The notes below the pieces were generated by a model. That model worked only from the letters and a program-made list of their open reading frames with translations. It made no database searches and was not told the DNA's origin. Shown piece by piece: positions 26,305 through 32,069 of a stretch of DNA of 35,157 nucleotides. The stretch is from Saccoglossus kowalevskii. Taxonomy: Eukaryota > Hemichordata > Enteropneusta > Harrimaniidae. Location of the stretch: contig NW_003117456.1 of assembly GCF_000003605.2 (NCBI RefSeq), positions 52,367 through 87,523 on the forward strand, written 5' to 3'. The position numbers and the translations under genes are program-made. Numbering within the stretch: the stretch's first letter is position 1; each line of letters opens with the position of its first letter.

Positions 26305-26380
<76 letters not shown>

Positions 26381-29300
26381 TCCTTCTTTCTTTCTTTCTT
26401 TCTTTCTGTATTTCTGTATTTCTGTATTTCTGTATTTATTTTTGTATTTATTTCTGTATTTCTGTATTTATTTCTGTATTAATTTTTTTTTCATTATTAA
26501 TGGCAATAAAGTTCCATTATACATATTAATAACTATTGATTTTCATTTTCGTTAGACTTATTTCATTAATTTGTGTTTACTTTTCAGAAATAAAAAAGTT
26601 GCATCCACTACGTAAGTTCCTCAAAATGTGTTTATTTGTTCATTTTAAAGTTATGCTTTCCATTATGTTGCCTATTTAATAAGGAATTTACGTTCATGTA
26701 ATCATTAGGATTATTTCTTTTTCTATGACTTTTACATTAGGCACTAACATAAATTTGTCGTATTGATGTTGGTGTATGAGCTACCAACCTAAAAGATAGC
26801 CTAACATGCCTTCATTTCGATGGCAAACACGTTGTATTTATGTTCGGAATTTCTTACGAACAAAATATTTTATGTCGAAATTTTGCCGCTATTTTTGAAT
26901 TTTCACGAAAAATAGCAAAATAATTGATCCGAGTTCATTTTTGGGAAATAACTTAATTTGGTCGGAATATTGTTTTTCTACATGCATTTGTATACATGTA
27001 TATTCAAATTCAAATCATCATTATAGTCACAGTCGTAGAAATGTGTTTTGAAAGCTTGTCTCGTTTTTCTGCAGCAATATTAAATTTACAAAAAGGCAAT
27101 ATGAACTATTTACAACTACTTTTCAACCACTAATACTGTCATCAAAATATGCTAGTATTGATTGCACACGAAGCGCATTAAAATATTATGGTTGCCCATA
27201 TCGTTTGGTTGATAGATTAACAGCAACAACATTTTTAAATCGATTGGTCACAAACTGATAAATCATATGGTTTAATGTGTAGTATATATTGGAAAAAAAT
27301 AAATATATTGTACACGTTTCCATAGTCATAAAGGGGTCTCAGTAAAATGCAATGAACGTATAACAACATCAATATTAAGTACATTAAGCATAAGTTAATT
27401 ATATCACAAACGTATCGTATTTTCGTAACAACTGAGTCAAGTACACATTTTTTGCAATGTACAGATTATATTTACATTCATTCCATTTTCATTCCGTTTC
27501 TGTGAGCTTGTGTGCTAGAACATGCTGAACCAAATGTTGCATTGTTTTCACTGAAATTTTACTAGTACATCAAACATAATATTTAAGTTGAAGAGTAAAT
27601 GTTCACAACCTCGGATATATGTAATTTGAATGCCTAGTTAAAATAGAGAATAAAAACACACTATTCCCTTTCGTTCAATGTGTTTTTGCAAATGTGACAC
27701 GGATTCCAGCAACATTTCAGTAAAATAATAGATTCTAGATACAGTATAAATTTCATTGACTGAGTTGCACGACTCATGAGTTGTACGCCTTCGAGTATAA
27801 AGAGCTTCGGGTAAGGGATTTTCCTAACAACGTGACTCCGGGTAAATCACTTCCGGCCGCATACCTTTGCAGGAGTATTGAAAATAGAACAGAGCTAGAC
27901 TTCTCTGTTCTATATAAGTGTATCTAAAATTATTTCGTCCCGTTGTGGTACGCTCAATCCATGGCTTTTGGTAATGGATAAATAATAATAATAAAGCCTG
28001 TCCCATTGCTCATTATCATCATAGTCCTACTGTTCAAATCTGTTTAATATTTGGTTTTCCTGCCATCTGACACCCAATGATGCCCTGTTGTGTGACAACT
28101 TTGCAGTTGTCTGTAAATAGACGAGGTGGTTATTGGCTGTCAATCCATTGAAGGTGCGAACTCATCCGTGAATGCCCAATTTAGGCATGGATTGTATACC
28201 TGATTTCAGCTGGCACCAGCCTTCTGCTGAGACGGTGGTATTCGTCTAGGATGGAATCTAGTCTAGGATTGTTGAGGTATTATCATAATCAAGTTGAGGG
28301 AATGTTCTTTCTCAGTAAGATGTAAAACCGTACGTAACCATTGCGTTTAGAATGCATACTTCTAAATAACTGCTGATTGATTTCGGATGGAAGAAACATA
28401 AATGCAAATACACAAGCAGTTTTATGTTAAAACTGAAATGACACACACATCATTACGTTAACGGTATATGGCATATGCTTTTGTACTTACATGTATCGGG
28501 AACGGTATATATCCATCTATAAAATGATGTGCAAGTTTTAATATATCCACTATATAATTTACGTTGAGCATAAACAATTTCCATGTATGTCATGCATGCA
28601 TATGTACCGTGACATTAAACGAATTCGTTGTTCATGAAAACAAATATTTTCACTATAGACTTTATAAAAAAAAACAATTACGTAACATTTGTAATCAAGA
28701 GTATTTTGTTCTCAGACACACTTTCGAAGTGGGTAAATATCATGTTAAAAATTGTTTAAGAAACCATCAGCAATAAGAAAAGGGAACCCAACAAATAGGT
28801 TTCAGATGAGACATTACAAGAAGTTGAACAAAGGACAGGTTAGAGAAAACAATCTGTAATCAGCAGAATTCCAATTGAACAAATACTGCAGAACAAGTGT
28901 CACAAAATAGAAAGAAACTGTTCCTAAACCCTACGAAGGATTCATATAAAGGTGTCAAGAAATACCAGCCAACTTTTAGATTCAATCAATGGTGACGATT
29001 TACGATACTCTGATAGTGAAGATTGCTGTTAAAACTCTAGAAAATGAAGAACTTGTATCATTAAAAACTCACTGGCAAAGAACGAATGAACCACCACCAA
29101 TTCTTGAAGAAATTAAGCAAGCCAAGAAATAACATCATGCTAGTAAAAGACACGGAAATAATGGGGTCTTGAGTATTGAAGGAAGAATGTAGAGACGATC
29201 ACAAGCTTTGCACTATGATCTGCGTAACGAGGAAATTCCACAAAGGACAAACGGGATTACGCCCTGGAAAAGGTTCTAGAAACAAAATCATGAACCTTAA

Positions 29301-31921
29301 AGTGACCCTCAACAGGAACAGTATTGATGTTTTCCTTTGTCGTCAATTTACAATGAAAGTAAAAATCAAGCAATTTGATATATTATTTCCTTAAGATCAG
29401 TATATAACGACAGCACATTGTGAATGTCCGTTGTTTGCACTGAACATATCAAATAGACAAATTTACGCCGTTGAATTTTGATACAGTGTTGTTGCACTGG
29501 CTCAGCACTCCATGTTGTTTTAAACTCTAGCGACACCCGCAAATAGTCAAATTGAAAGGCTTGTTACCTTCCTTTGGTGCTTTGGTATTACGACTTCCAA
29601 TCACAATGTCTTCAAATTGTCCCTATCGACGGCAAACTATATCAGCACTATATAACCGAGTGCTTGAAACTGGTTTGTCTACTTTGCCGGGCGCAGATTG
29701 ACATTCAGGATTGCTGCGTTCAGACTATCTTGTGTAGTAGAGATGTAACCTCTGCATGATTGCAAATAGTCGGGCTTTTATCCATGTAGTGACTATTTTG
29801 TGGCAGACTCTTATGCAGTAGGTATGGTTCTCTTCTCTCTGGCTATTTGTCTGAGTTCTGGTTGTAAACTTTGGAATGTCATTTGCTTTGGCTCTATTGT
29901 AGATGTCAGCATCATTTATGCCCTCCACGAACTGTTGGCCATTGGGCAAATGCATCACCGAGTTTACGGGCAAATGTTGCAATATCGTAAATATGATGAC
30001 CTAATGTGGTTCAACCCATGGCTTTAGCACTACAGGCAGGCTGAATTGATGGAATATGGCTTTGACTGTCATGGTGGTAGTGCGTTGTTGTTGCCACTGG
30101 TAAACATTCTGACATGGTGTATAGAATGGGTGGCTGGCCTTGATATTACAGTTGTGCATACTCTTGTGTATTATAGTGACGGTGGGTATGCTGCCTGTAG
30201 AGGGTGCATTATATTGTTAATCCATTGGCACTGTACATTCATTGTCAAATCGTGTGGGTTTACATTTTTAATACGATACTTGAATATACAATGACATCAA
30301 TAACATTACAGTTGAACAACCGGCTCTGCCTGTCTAGCACAAATAATGTTAGACCTTGGCGCCAAAATATGTGACACGAATTTCCGGCATAAATGGGGAG
30401 TGTTAGCAAACTAGTAGAGTCTAGATCCAAGATTGTGCTTACTGTAACTGTTATTGACTGAGTTACACATCGTCGAGAGGAGGCCCGAATAGGGGTTTCC
30501 CTGACAGTGTGACCCCAGGCCAATCAATTCCGGCCACATAGCGTTGCAGGCATATTGAAAGTAGAGGTGGAATACTTGGTTTTAGTAATGGATAAATACT
30601 AATAAAATTACAAAGGGTGTCCTAAACAGCTCGTCACAACTATGAGGCAAAGGTTTGAAACAATTATTTAACTACAGCCAGAAATTCGAGCCTGGAATTC
30701 GAGAATTTCTACAATGTAGCTATATTTTAATTAAACGTGGCAGGCTCACCAGGAAGCCGATGTATAAGAATGTATCAGATATCCCGGTGAATTGCTAAAT
30801 GAGCATTAAAACGCTCACCAGGTTAATGGATGTTTTTATAAAGTTTTGATTTTTCAAATTAAACAATTGCAGAACGTCATCTTAGCCATGAAGAAAATGT
30901 TCGACTTAACAAGTTTGAAAAACAGTGCACTGATGAGTACAATAAAAAGTTAACGATGAAAACTACGTCTTCCGCTGGACAAAGGTAATTATATCATTAG
31001 TTATTCTATTCATTATAAAGGTAACAATACCCCTAACAAGTTTCTACTCTATTTCTTGAGAAATTGTACTCAATCAATCCTGTTATTAAACTCATTTATA
31101 GCATGGAGTCATTTCCATAATCGCTCGACCCCAATTTCTGCGCACACTAAACTATATATTGGCAATATAATTGGTAGTATATTGTACTTTATTAGGTTTT
31201 TTACACGTGTGAAAAAATCGAAGAATGTAAATGATGCTCTCGGTTTGATAATACGCTATACCGATGACAGGTAAGAACAAAACAAAATATTGCATTGTTA
31301 AGATTATTCGTACCATAAATCCATTGCAAAGATTTCAGTGGAATGTAGGTGCTTAAAAATAAACGACTATACTATACATAATGTTTTATTTTCTTTATGA
31401 TCCAAATTTATCAATACTGTTAATACTTGTTAATAATCGTTTTCAAGGAAAGAAGAAATTGTGGCTTGTTGTTGAGACAAAATCAGTAATAATCATGAAA
31501 ATACATGTTTATATGAAACATTATCAGTGTGTACAATATATTCATGATAGTAAGAACTACAACGTCTTGGTAAATATTAAAATAGTATTACAGTTGTTAC
31601 CAGACTTTGGTAGACGGAGCATGCATTGAACACGAAGATCTTCTTTGTATTGAATAGCAGTATATGTTTATCTTTATTTTCAAAGTCGACTTTCAACATC
31701 AACATTTAAGAGAAAGATAGTTTATAAACCAGGCACTACTGTATTGTCTCAAAAGCGCATAAACTATTTGCAGGTGACAAAATGCTCAAAATACGTGACT
31801 CAATCGCTTTATTTGTTACTATCTTCTACATAGGCTTGATAAAATGTTCGAGGACATTAAAGAAATGGTAGCGGGCAAGAAAGACGAACAGATAGTAATG
31901 AATAATGAACCGCATGTGTAA
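8522..31921 (+). CDS. Divergent TRPM-family cation channel (24 coding exons, 1065 aa)
   Basis: Predicted tetrameric, non-selective cation channel of the TRPM family in a cellular membrane. Coding exons: 8522-8655, 9171-9231, 9330-9443, 9942-10104, 10408-10523, 16062-16260, 16946-17090, 17420-17540, 18189-18263, 18381-18512, 19338-19406, 19962-20172, 20766-20865, 21162-21393, 21662-21808, 22503-22646, 23544-23798, 23992-24166, 25452-25596, 25767-25927, 26588-26611, 30873-30984, 31196-31270, 31834-31921. Phases agree throughout and the sum is 3198 nt. Order of parts: acidic N-terminus (1-50), LSDAT/SLOG-like region (about 85-310, with YGEIEF, HAWIIT, NHTHFILVDD, VVEGSG), helical MHR region (about 311-620), pre-S1 helix (625-640), S1 (about 663-689), S2 (703-721), S3 (742-763), S4 to the S4-S5 linker (HKHIGPKIIMI), S5 (807-832), pore (YWQLYGEIFLDE, about 851-862), S6 (887-913), TRP helix (WYFHRYDLI, 927-935), C-terminal helices. 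E718, Q721, N743 and D746 occupy the Ca2+-site positions known from TRPM2/4/8, so Ca2+ gating is plausible (inference). There is no Nudix or kinase domain. The start is the first ATG after the last upstream in-frame stop (8411) and is the least certain point. Confidence 0.93.
8675..8768. repeat. (ATTT)n microsatellite in intron 1
   Basis: About 23 tetranucleotide copies begin only 19 bases after the exon 1 donor. The frame of repeated F-I-Y-L across it is an artefact. Confidence 0.97.
9171..9231 (+). CDS. TRPM exon 2
   Basis: Acceptor gacaatatag, donor gtaagt. It completes a Gln codon and adds YERSDDETDDNHLYYIWQND, ending in phase 0. It continues the acidic N-terminal region, which has little family conservation. 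The call rests on phase, clean splice sites and position. Confidence 0.7.
9330..9443 (+). CDS. TRPM exon 3: start of the LSDAT homology region
   Basis: Acceptor ttcatttcaacag, donor gtgagt, phase 0 on both sides (38 codons). It contains a basic stretch and then SYGEIEFDED, which matches the YG-I-F block that opens the TRPM N-terminal homology region. Confidence 0.88.
9942..10104 (+). CDS. TRPM exon 4: LSDAT homology region
   Basis: Acceptor tttttgctgtag, donor gtgagt, leaving phase 1. YIRVHSGTKDELMWKLM, the EIWQMD block and PKLLISISGE reproduce the family pattern of strand, W-x-L-x-x-P and L-I-S-V-(T/S)-G. Confidence 0.93.
10408..10523 (+). CDS. TRPM exon 5: AWIIT and GIAKW blocks
   Basis: Acceptor ttgtacag, donor gtgagt, phase 1 to 0. 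HAWIITDG and LLGIAKW match the family AWI-x-TGG and GIA-x-W blocks. The roughly 20-residue segment between them, normally glycine/threonine-rich (GTxTGV-xxHVG), is replaced by the short SLALENCGYIY. A Cys/Gly tail (SGKQCLEGTD) leads to exon 6. Confidence 0.9.
10685..10880 (+). repeat. 35-bp minisatellite, about 5 copies
   Basis: Unit of the type ttccacaatgcgagattcga followed by gtatttgcattgcaa. Three clean copies run head to tail, then comes a copy truncated after about 20 bp, then one more. Flanks repeat catttgacgc and catgccatttg-like words. Copies abut with no spacers, so this is not a CRISPR. Confidence 0.93.
11777..12040 (+). pseudogene. Coding relic, ZMYM/Crypton (DUF3504-like) resemblance
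   Basis: One frame stays open from 11777 to a TAA at 12038 except for one TAA at 11852. It reads SDDKPQINFDLNFKWDQLDE, then after the stop ELLQATIEWEQQ, FPEFSEKMVENLAAKKNEVN and TNASTKWGV. An acidic/amphipathic lead followed by F-S-E-x-x-V/L...K-N-x-x-N-T-x-x-x-T-K-W resembles the segment ahead of the core-binding domain in Crypton-type tyrosine recombinases and ZMYM/QRICH1-like host proteins. No catalytic part follows. It lies inside intron 5, on the same strand. The family assignment is tentative. Confidence 0.3.
12041..12441. other. Intronic sequence before an unassigned ORF
   Basis: Somewhat less AT-rich than its surroundings, with a run of A at 12070-12085. No domain seen. It could be a leader of the ORF that begins at 12442, but nothing shows transcription. 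Confidence 0.3.
12442..12744 (+). CDS. Unassigned coding-like ORF in intron 5
   Basis: An ATG-started frame of 100 codons. The first 65 or so residues have ordinary, Ser/Val/Pro-rich coding composition (MSKVSVPTVDERGKNDLPMA, then MAQVVSENVSTSETV). After that the frame becomes AT-rich and hydrophobic, as if it had run into noncoding DNA. I recognise no domain. It may be the first exon of a mobile-element or nested gene interrupted by the gap downstream, or chance. Confidence 0.2.
   Translation: MSKVSVPTVDERGKNDLPMAPSSNVVRPLTSGMAQVVSENVSTSETVCSSSVATENLFKTAISEVLYMCILAIIFLQNQTKILKNDNLKISNHHVQVYHS
12935..13420 (+). repeat. Interspersed repeat, copy 1
   Basis: Aligns in the same orientation with about 16290-16640. 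Shared words include cggg....acatccggg/cgg, tttttaccgc / ttttcaccgc, tagcaatca / tggcaacca, gtcgaaaactt / gccgaaaactc, tttctc, cggctcttc and ttgt(a/t)acaat(a/g)actg. Overall similarity is moderate with many gaps, consistent with an old dispersed element. Confidence 0.55.
13198..13244. repeat. Perfect 11-bp hairpin within the repeat
   Basis: gcacggtgttg (13198-13208) and caacaccgtgc (13234-13244) are exact reverse complements around a 25-nt loop. It is absent from the partner repeat near 16.4 kb. Confidence 0.7.
13554..14317. other. Assembly gap (764 N)
   Basis: A run of N within TRPM intron 5. Frames that span it carry no information. Because exons 5 and 6 join in phase and in the order expected for the protein, no TRPM exon need be hidden here, though an alternative exon could be. 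Confidence 1.
14936..15172 (+). CDS. Unassigned coding-like segment after an acceptor site
   Basis: Follows a pyrimidine/TG-rich stretch ending ttgtttgcag and stays open for 78 codons to a TGA at 15170. Composition is coding-like (SYEQGLEKRAVSAPLTMAAT, then STNVTTVSEHVDSGMLVESA). It has no ATG at its upstream edge, so it would be an internal or last exon. It is in phase 0 relative to TRPM exon 5, so in principle it could be an alternative terminal exon that truncates the channel before its membrane part. No homologous family recognised. Confidence 0.25.
   Translation, partial: ECQIQWNNKDAYSMLSYEQGLEKRAVSAPLTMAATLQHSTNVTTVSEHVDSGMLVESALTRFKSCPVYSREALHHLHY
15470..15785. repeat. A-rich degenerate short tandem repeats
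   Basis: Repeated words of the type aaaaatgaaaatggatttta occur with spacing of about 19-20 bases, clearest at 15585-15660 and decaying on either side. Confidence 0.6.
16062..16260 (+). CDS. TRPM exon 6: FILVDD block with poly-Asp insertion
   Basis: Acceptor tttttctcaag, donor gtgagc, phase 0 to 1. GTGQWPAKYEGG and LDENHTHFILVDD match the family (P/Q-A-x-Y, LDPNHSHFILVDDGT). After VDD the usual GT-x-G-K-Y-G is replaced by a run of eleven Asp in total, then GDGDVKYHPSKREKIE, with a possible relic of the K-Y-G-x-E-I...R-x-x-L-E block. A competing donor (gtaaaa at 16200) would give the wrong phase for exon 7. Confidence 0.88.
16152..16199 (+). repeat. (GAT)n tract inside a coding exon
   Basis: GAT codons with one GAC, then alternating GGT/GAT, encode 11 Asp followed by GDGD (16155-16199). 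The tract lies in the middle of a conserved motif of the channel. Confidence 0.95.
16290..16640 (+). repeat. Interspersed repeat, copy 2
   Basis: Partner of 12935-13420 in intron 6 (16261-16945). It starts tctcgggttcgaacatccgg. The ggttcgaac core resembles a polymerase III B box but lacks a convincing A box, so I do not call a tRNA-derived SINE. The rest of intron 6 shows nothing recognisable. Confidence 0.5.
16946..17090 (+). CDS. TRPM exon 7: VVEGSG block
   Basis: Acceptor tgcctag, donor gtgagt, phase 1 to 2. QIPLVLIVVNGDCSTLHRLL and TPAIVVEGSGGIADIVA reproduce the highly conserved P-x-V-x-x-V-V-x-G-G...P-x-V-V-x-G-(S/T)-G-x-x-A-D block. The family second Gly-Gly is Asn-Gly here. Confidence 0.95.
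17420..17540 (+). CDS. TRPM exon 8
   Basis: Acceptor ttacggtag, donor gtaagg, phase 2 to 0. A Glu/Lys-rich helical stretch (EATIGQIIEEKRGIENKEEN) sits in the linker that follows VVEGSG in the family. Confidence 0.85.
17541..18188 (+). other. TRPM intron 8
   Basis: GT-AG intron of 648 nt. No internal gene or repeat recognised. The minus-strand frame at 17411-17695 overlaps exon 8 and is a shadow. Confidence 0.85.
18189..18263 (+). CDS. TRPM exon 9
   Basis: Acceptor cccttgtacag, donor gtaagt, phase 0 both ends. LTSFQLKNDIDSENISSAID plus DAIAK matches the family (L-L-x-V-F...D-(L/V)-D-x-A-I-L-x-A-L-L-K) pattern. Confidence 0.88.
18268..18311. repeat. (ATT)n microsatellite in intron 9
   Basis: About 14 trinucleotide copies between exon 9 and exon 10, in an intron of 117 nt. 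Confidence 0.95.
18381..18512 (+). CDS. TRPM exon 10
   Basis: Acceptor ttttcctcacag, donor gtaagt, 44 codons, phase 0. SVEKVEHFLKDGLNLKKFLT and PERLVTLYKK match the conserved V-x-L-F-L-x-x-G-(V/L)-x-L-x-x-F-(V/L)-T...L-x-x-L-Y block of the MHR region. Confidence 0.95.
18513..19337 (+). other. TRPM intron 10
   Basis: GT-AG, 825 nt, AT-rich. Nothing recognised inside. Confidence 0.85.
19338..19406 (+). CDS. TRPM exon 11
   Basis: Acceptor tcatttcttcaag, donor gtaagt, 23 codons (SLDSNEKNNARFSTRRILRE ending RYK), phase 0. Poorly conserved linker. The call rests on splice sites, phase and position. Confidence 0.75.
19407..19961 (+). other. TRPM intron 11
   Basis: GT-AG, 555 nt, strongly AT-rich. 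Nothing recognised inside. Confidence 0.8.
19962..20172 (+). CDS. TRPM exon 12: LFLWALIMNR block
   Basis: Acceptor cttgttcattag, donor gtgagt, phase 0 to 1. TPLRNVMKKLVHDINKDLY, then DLFLWALIMNRQRMALCFWK, the most diagnostic helical block of the TRPM cytosolic region (D-L-x-x-W-A-x-x-x-N-R-x-x-x-A-x-x-x-W). Confidence 0.96.
20173..20765 (+). other. TRPM intron 12
   Basis: GT-AG, 593 nt. Nothing recognised inside. Confidence 0.85.
20766..20865 (+). CDS. TRPM exon 13
   Basis: Acceptor ttgtttcag, donor gtaagt, phase 1 to 2. AALIASRMLTALAETADD fits the family (A-L-x-A-S-x-x-L-x-x-L) helix. Confidence 0.94.
21162..21393 (+). CDS. TRPM exon 14, ending at a GC donor
   Basis: Acceptor ttccacttattag. 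It contains FQDLAIGVLDTCYSTKRQLS, then TTCLSIANVSKQMRFVEHEC, matching the family (F-E-x-x-A-x-x-L-L-x-x-C...C-L-x-L-A-x-x-x-x-x-x-F-x-x-H) block, then NWKGKL and QWIK. The only cut that keeps the spacing between the conserved Trp and the Phe-Pro of the pre-S1 helix is after AAG at 21393, where the intron starts gcgaga rather than gt. Confidence 0.9.
21394..21661 (+). other. TRPM intron 14, apparent GC-AG intron
   Basis: 268 nt, begins aag|gcgagac and ends tttttccacag. No GT in phase 0 nearby gives a family-consistent junction: the candidates gtatta (21409) and gtaatg (21427) would add 5-12 residues before the pre-S1 helix. Confidence 0.7.
21662..21808 (+). CDS. TRPM exon 15: pre-S1 helix and start of S1
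   Basis: Acceptor tttttccacag, donor gtaagt, 49 codons, phase 0. FFLALLFPIIFVFGI is the hydrophobic pre-S1 helix. FFTSPITKFAYNC leads into S1, matching the family F-x-x-(A/S)-P-x-x-x-F. Confidence 0.96.
21809..22502 (+). other. TRPM intron 15
   Basis: GT-AG, 694 nt. Nothing recognised inside; the minus frame at 21930-22169 has no domain. Confidence 0.85.
22503..22646 (+). CDS. TRPM exon 16: S1-S2
   Basis: Acceptor ttcttattcttag, donor gtaaat, 48 codons, phase 0. ISYLILLGVFSWFILTDLRP completes S1. IKEWIVIAWVCTLFVEEIRQ is S2, ending in the family E-E-(I/M)-R-Q, of which E718 and Q721 correspond to Ca2+-coordinating residues in TRPM2/4/8. Confidence 0.97.
22647..23543 (+). other. TRPM intron 16
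   Basis: GT-AG, 897 nt, AT-rich. Nothing recognised inside. Confidence 0.85.
23544..23798 (+). CDS. TRPM exon 17: S3-S4 and S4-S5 linker
   Basis: Acceptor tttttattttttcag, donor gtaagt, 85 codons, phase 0. EGWNILDCSMFVSFTLAVSL is S3, with N743 and D746 as the other two Ca2+-site positions. ARIFYCLSLMLFYFRLLQMG is S4, followed by HKHIGPKIIMIYEM, the hallmark H-x-x-(I/L)-G-P-K-(I/L) linker. Confidence 0.98.
23992..24166 (+). CDS. TRPM exon 18: S5 and pore loop
   Basis: Acceptor ttctttgttcag, donor gtcagt, phase 0 to 1. LKDLLSFMLILAVFILSFG is S5, ending in the family S-F-G. YKPYWQLYGEIFLDEVE is the pore helix and filter. The YGE core plus acidic D-E resembles the Ca2+/Mg2+-permeable type of filter more than the FGQ of monovalent-selective TRPM4/5 (inference). 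Confidence 0.97.
24768..24775. repeat. Target site duplication TAATAAAC, left
   Basis: Matches 25136-25143 exactly; immediately left of the MITE. Confidence 0.8.
24776..25135 (+). mobile_element. hAT-like MITE with 8-bp target site duplication
   Basis: GGGTGAGAATACCGCCAAAA continuing TTAGC (24780-24804) is the exact reverse complement of 25110-25134, giving 25-bp perfect terminal inverted repeats. TAATAAAC directly abuts the element on both sides (24768-24775 and 25136-25143), an 8-bp duplication typical of hAT transposition. The interior has no transposase. It is an A-rich, strand-asymmetric quasi-repeat of aataatgaaa-like words about 10-12 bases apart. It sits in intron 18. Confidence 0.9.
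25136..25143. repeat. Target site duplication TAATAAAC, right
   Basis: Matches 24768-24775 exactly; immediately right of the MITE. Confidence 0.8.
25452..25596 (+). CDS. TRPM exon 19: pore turret and S6
   Basis: Acceptor tctcatttttattag, donor gtaagg, phase 1 to 2. Cysteines C872 and C882 flank the post-filter loop (a disulphide in several TRPMs). VPVLTAVYMLFSNILLINLI with IAIF is S6, carrying the family L-x-x-N-x-L-L-(I/L)-N-L-(L/I)-I-A-x-F. Confidence 0.98.
25767..25927 (+). CDS. TRPM exon 20: TRP helix
   Basis: Acceptor tattttaaatgcag, donor gtaagt, phase 2 to 1. LENSRTLWYFHRYDLIKEYI is the TRP domain (W-x-F-x-R-Y-x-L-I-x-E-Y). PPFPAPLVIFAVAYEF matches the following P-x-x-P-x-P-x-x-x-x-x-H region, without the usual His. 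Confidence 0.97.
25990..26480. repeat. (CTTT)n microsatellite with variant blocks, intron 20
   Basis: About 410 bp of CTTT repeats interrupted by tggtgtttctggtgttt-type inserts (near 26065, 26185, 26260), then passing into a (CTGTATTT)n-like block (about 26400-26480). The long Ser/Phe/Leu-rich frames over it are artefacts. It begins 63 bases after exon 20. Confidence 0.98.
26588..26611 (+). CDS. TRPM exon 21, 24-nt microexon
   Basis: Acceptor tacttttcag, donor gtaagt, phase 1 to 1. With its neighbours it encodes E-IKKLHPL-Q. It links the TRP-helix exon to the C-terminal exon 22. Skipping it would remove exactly eight residues without changing frame. Confidence 0.72.
26888..26916. repeat. Short hairpin GCTATTTTT / AAAAATAGC
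   Basis: Nine-base perfect inverted repeat (26888-26896 and 26908-26916) with an 11-nt loop. Probably incidental in AT-rich DNA. Confidence 0.5.
27690..28015 (+). repeat. Interspersed repeat family B, copy 1
   Basis: Aligns with 30365-30625: tgtgacacg(g/a), ttccagc / ttccggc, attgactgagtt(g/a)cac, cgggtaaatcacttccggcc versus caggccaatcaattccggcc, ttgcagg..tattgaaa, ggtaatggataaat / agtaatggataaat, then cctgtccca / tgtcctaaa. This copy carries about 60 extra bases (27890-27945), including a perfect hairpin. Confidence 0.75.
27884..27913. repeat. 11-bp perfect hairpin inside repeat copy
   Basis: atagaacagag (27884-27894) and ctctgttctat (27903-27913) are exact reverse complements with an 8-nt loop. 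Missing from the partner copy. Confidence 0.8.
30365..30625 (+). repeat. Interspersed repeat family B, copy 2
   Basis: Partner of 27690-28015 without the hairpin insertion. It is preceded by ccttggcgccaaaatatgtgacac. ttggcgcc resembles a tRNA-primed LTR-element primer-binding site, but no LTR pair or gag/pol is visible. Confidence 0.75.
30873..30984 (+). CDS. TRPM exon 22: C-terminal helix
   Basis: Acceptor ttaaacaattgcag, donor gtaatt, phase 1 to 2. EENVRLNKFEKQCTDEYNKK matches the family (L-x-x-F-E-x-x-C-x-x-x-Y) block that follows the TRP helix. Confidence 0.93.
31196..31270 (+). CDS. TRPM exon 23: C-terminal region
   Basis: Acceptor tgtactttattag, donor gtaaga, phase 2 to 2. KKSKNVNDALGLIIRYTDD resembles the linker into the coiled-coil helix. 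Conservation is modest; the frame and sites fit. Confidence 0.78.
31271..31833 (+). other. TRPM intron 23
   Basis: GT-AG, 563 nt. The open + frame at 31381-31629 lies inside it and shows no domain. Confidence 0.78.
31834..31921 (+). CDS. TRPM exon 24: short coiled coil and stop
   Basis: Acceptor tatcttctacatag. LDKMFEDIKEMVAGKKDEQI is a short amphipathic helix like the start of the TRPM C-terminal coiled coil; nine residues later comes TAA (31919-31921). No Nudix or alpha-kinase exon follows in the next 3 kb. Confidence 0.85.
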
Positions 31922-32042
31922 TTTTTTAAATCGTATGACGAGAATGTTTCATAAATGATTTTATTTCATTGTCTTCAATATCTTTTGTCGGAGGTTTTGT
32001 ATATTAGTGACAATATTTTGTTAGAATATGTTTTAATTGCTA

Positions 32043-32048
32043 AATAAA
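32043..32048 (+). terminator. Poly(A) signal AATAAA of the TRPM gene
   Basis: First canonical AATAAA after the stop, 121 bases downstream, followed by T/G-rich sequence. It predicts a 3' UTR of roughly 140 nt. Confidence 0.6.
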
Positions 32049-32069
32049 TTACTCTTCTTGGTTAATTTT

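Larger units (their letters stand above)
26612..30872 (+). other. TRPM intron 21 (4.3 kb)
   Basis: GT-AG. Contains two copies of an interspersed repeat (27690-28015, 30365-30625) and, between them, a less AT-rich stretch (about 29570-30260) with a long mostly open + frame of no recognisable family. About 26620-27690 and 28280-29570 hold nothing I can name. Confidence 0.8.

Noticed and set aside
26066..26529. Long Ser/Phe/Leu-repeat reading frames
   Set aside because: They are translations of the (CTTT)n microsatellite and have no independent coding evidence.
28989..29132. Possible LINE reverse-transcriptase linker (frame with EPPPILEEIKQAKK)
   Set aside because: The short match to the P-P-x-x-E-E-I-x-x-A-I pattern is not followed by the K-x-G-K-A-x-G core in any frame, so it is not supportable.
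29574..30294. Series of open + strand frames in intron 21
   Set aside because: The frames shift, lack domains and look membrane-like only through composition. More likely decayed repeat DNA than a gene.
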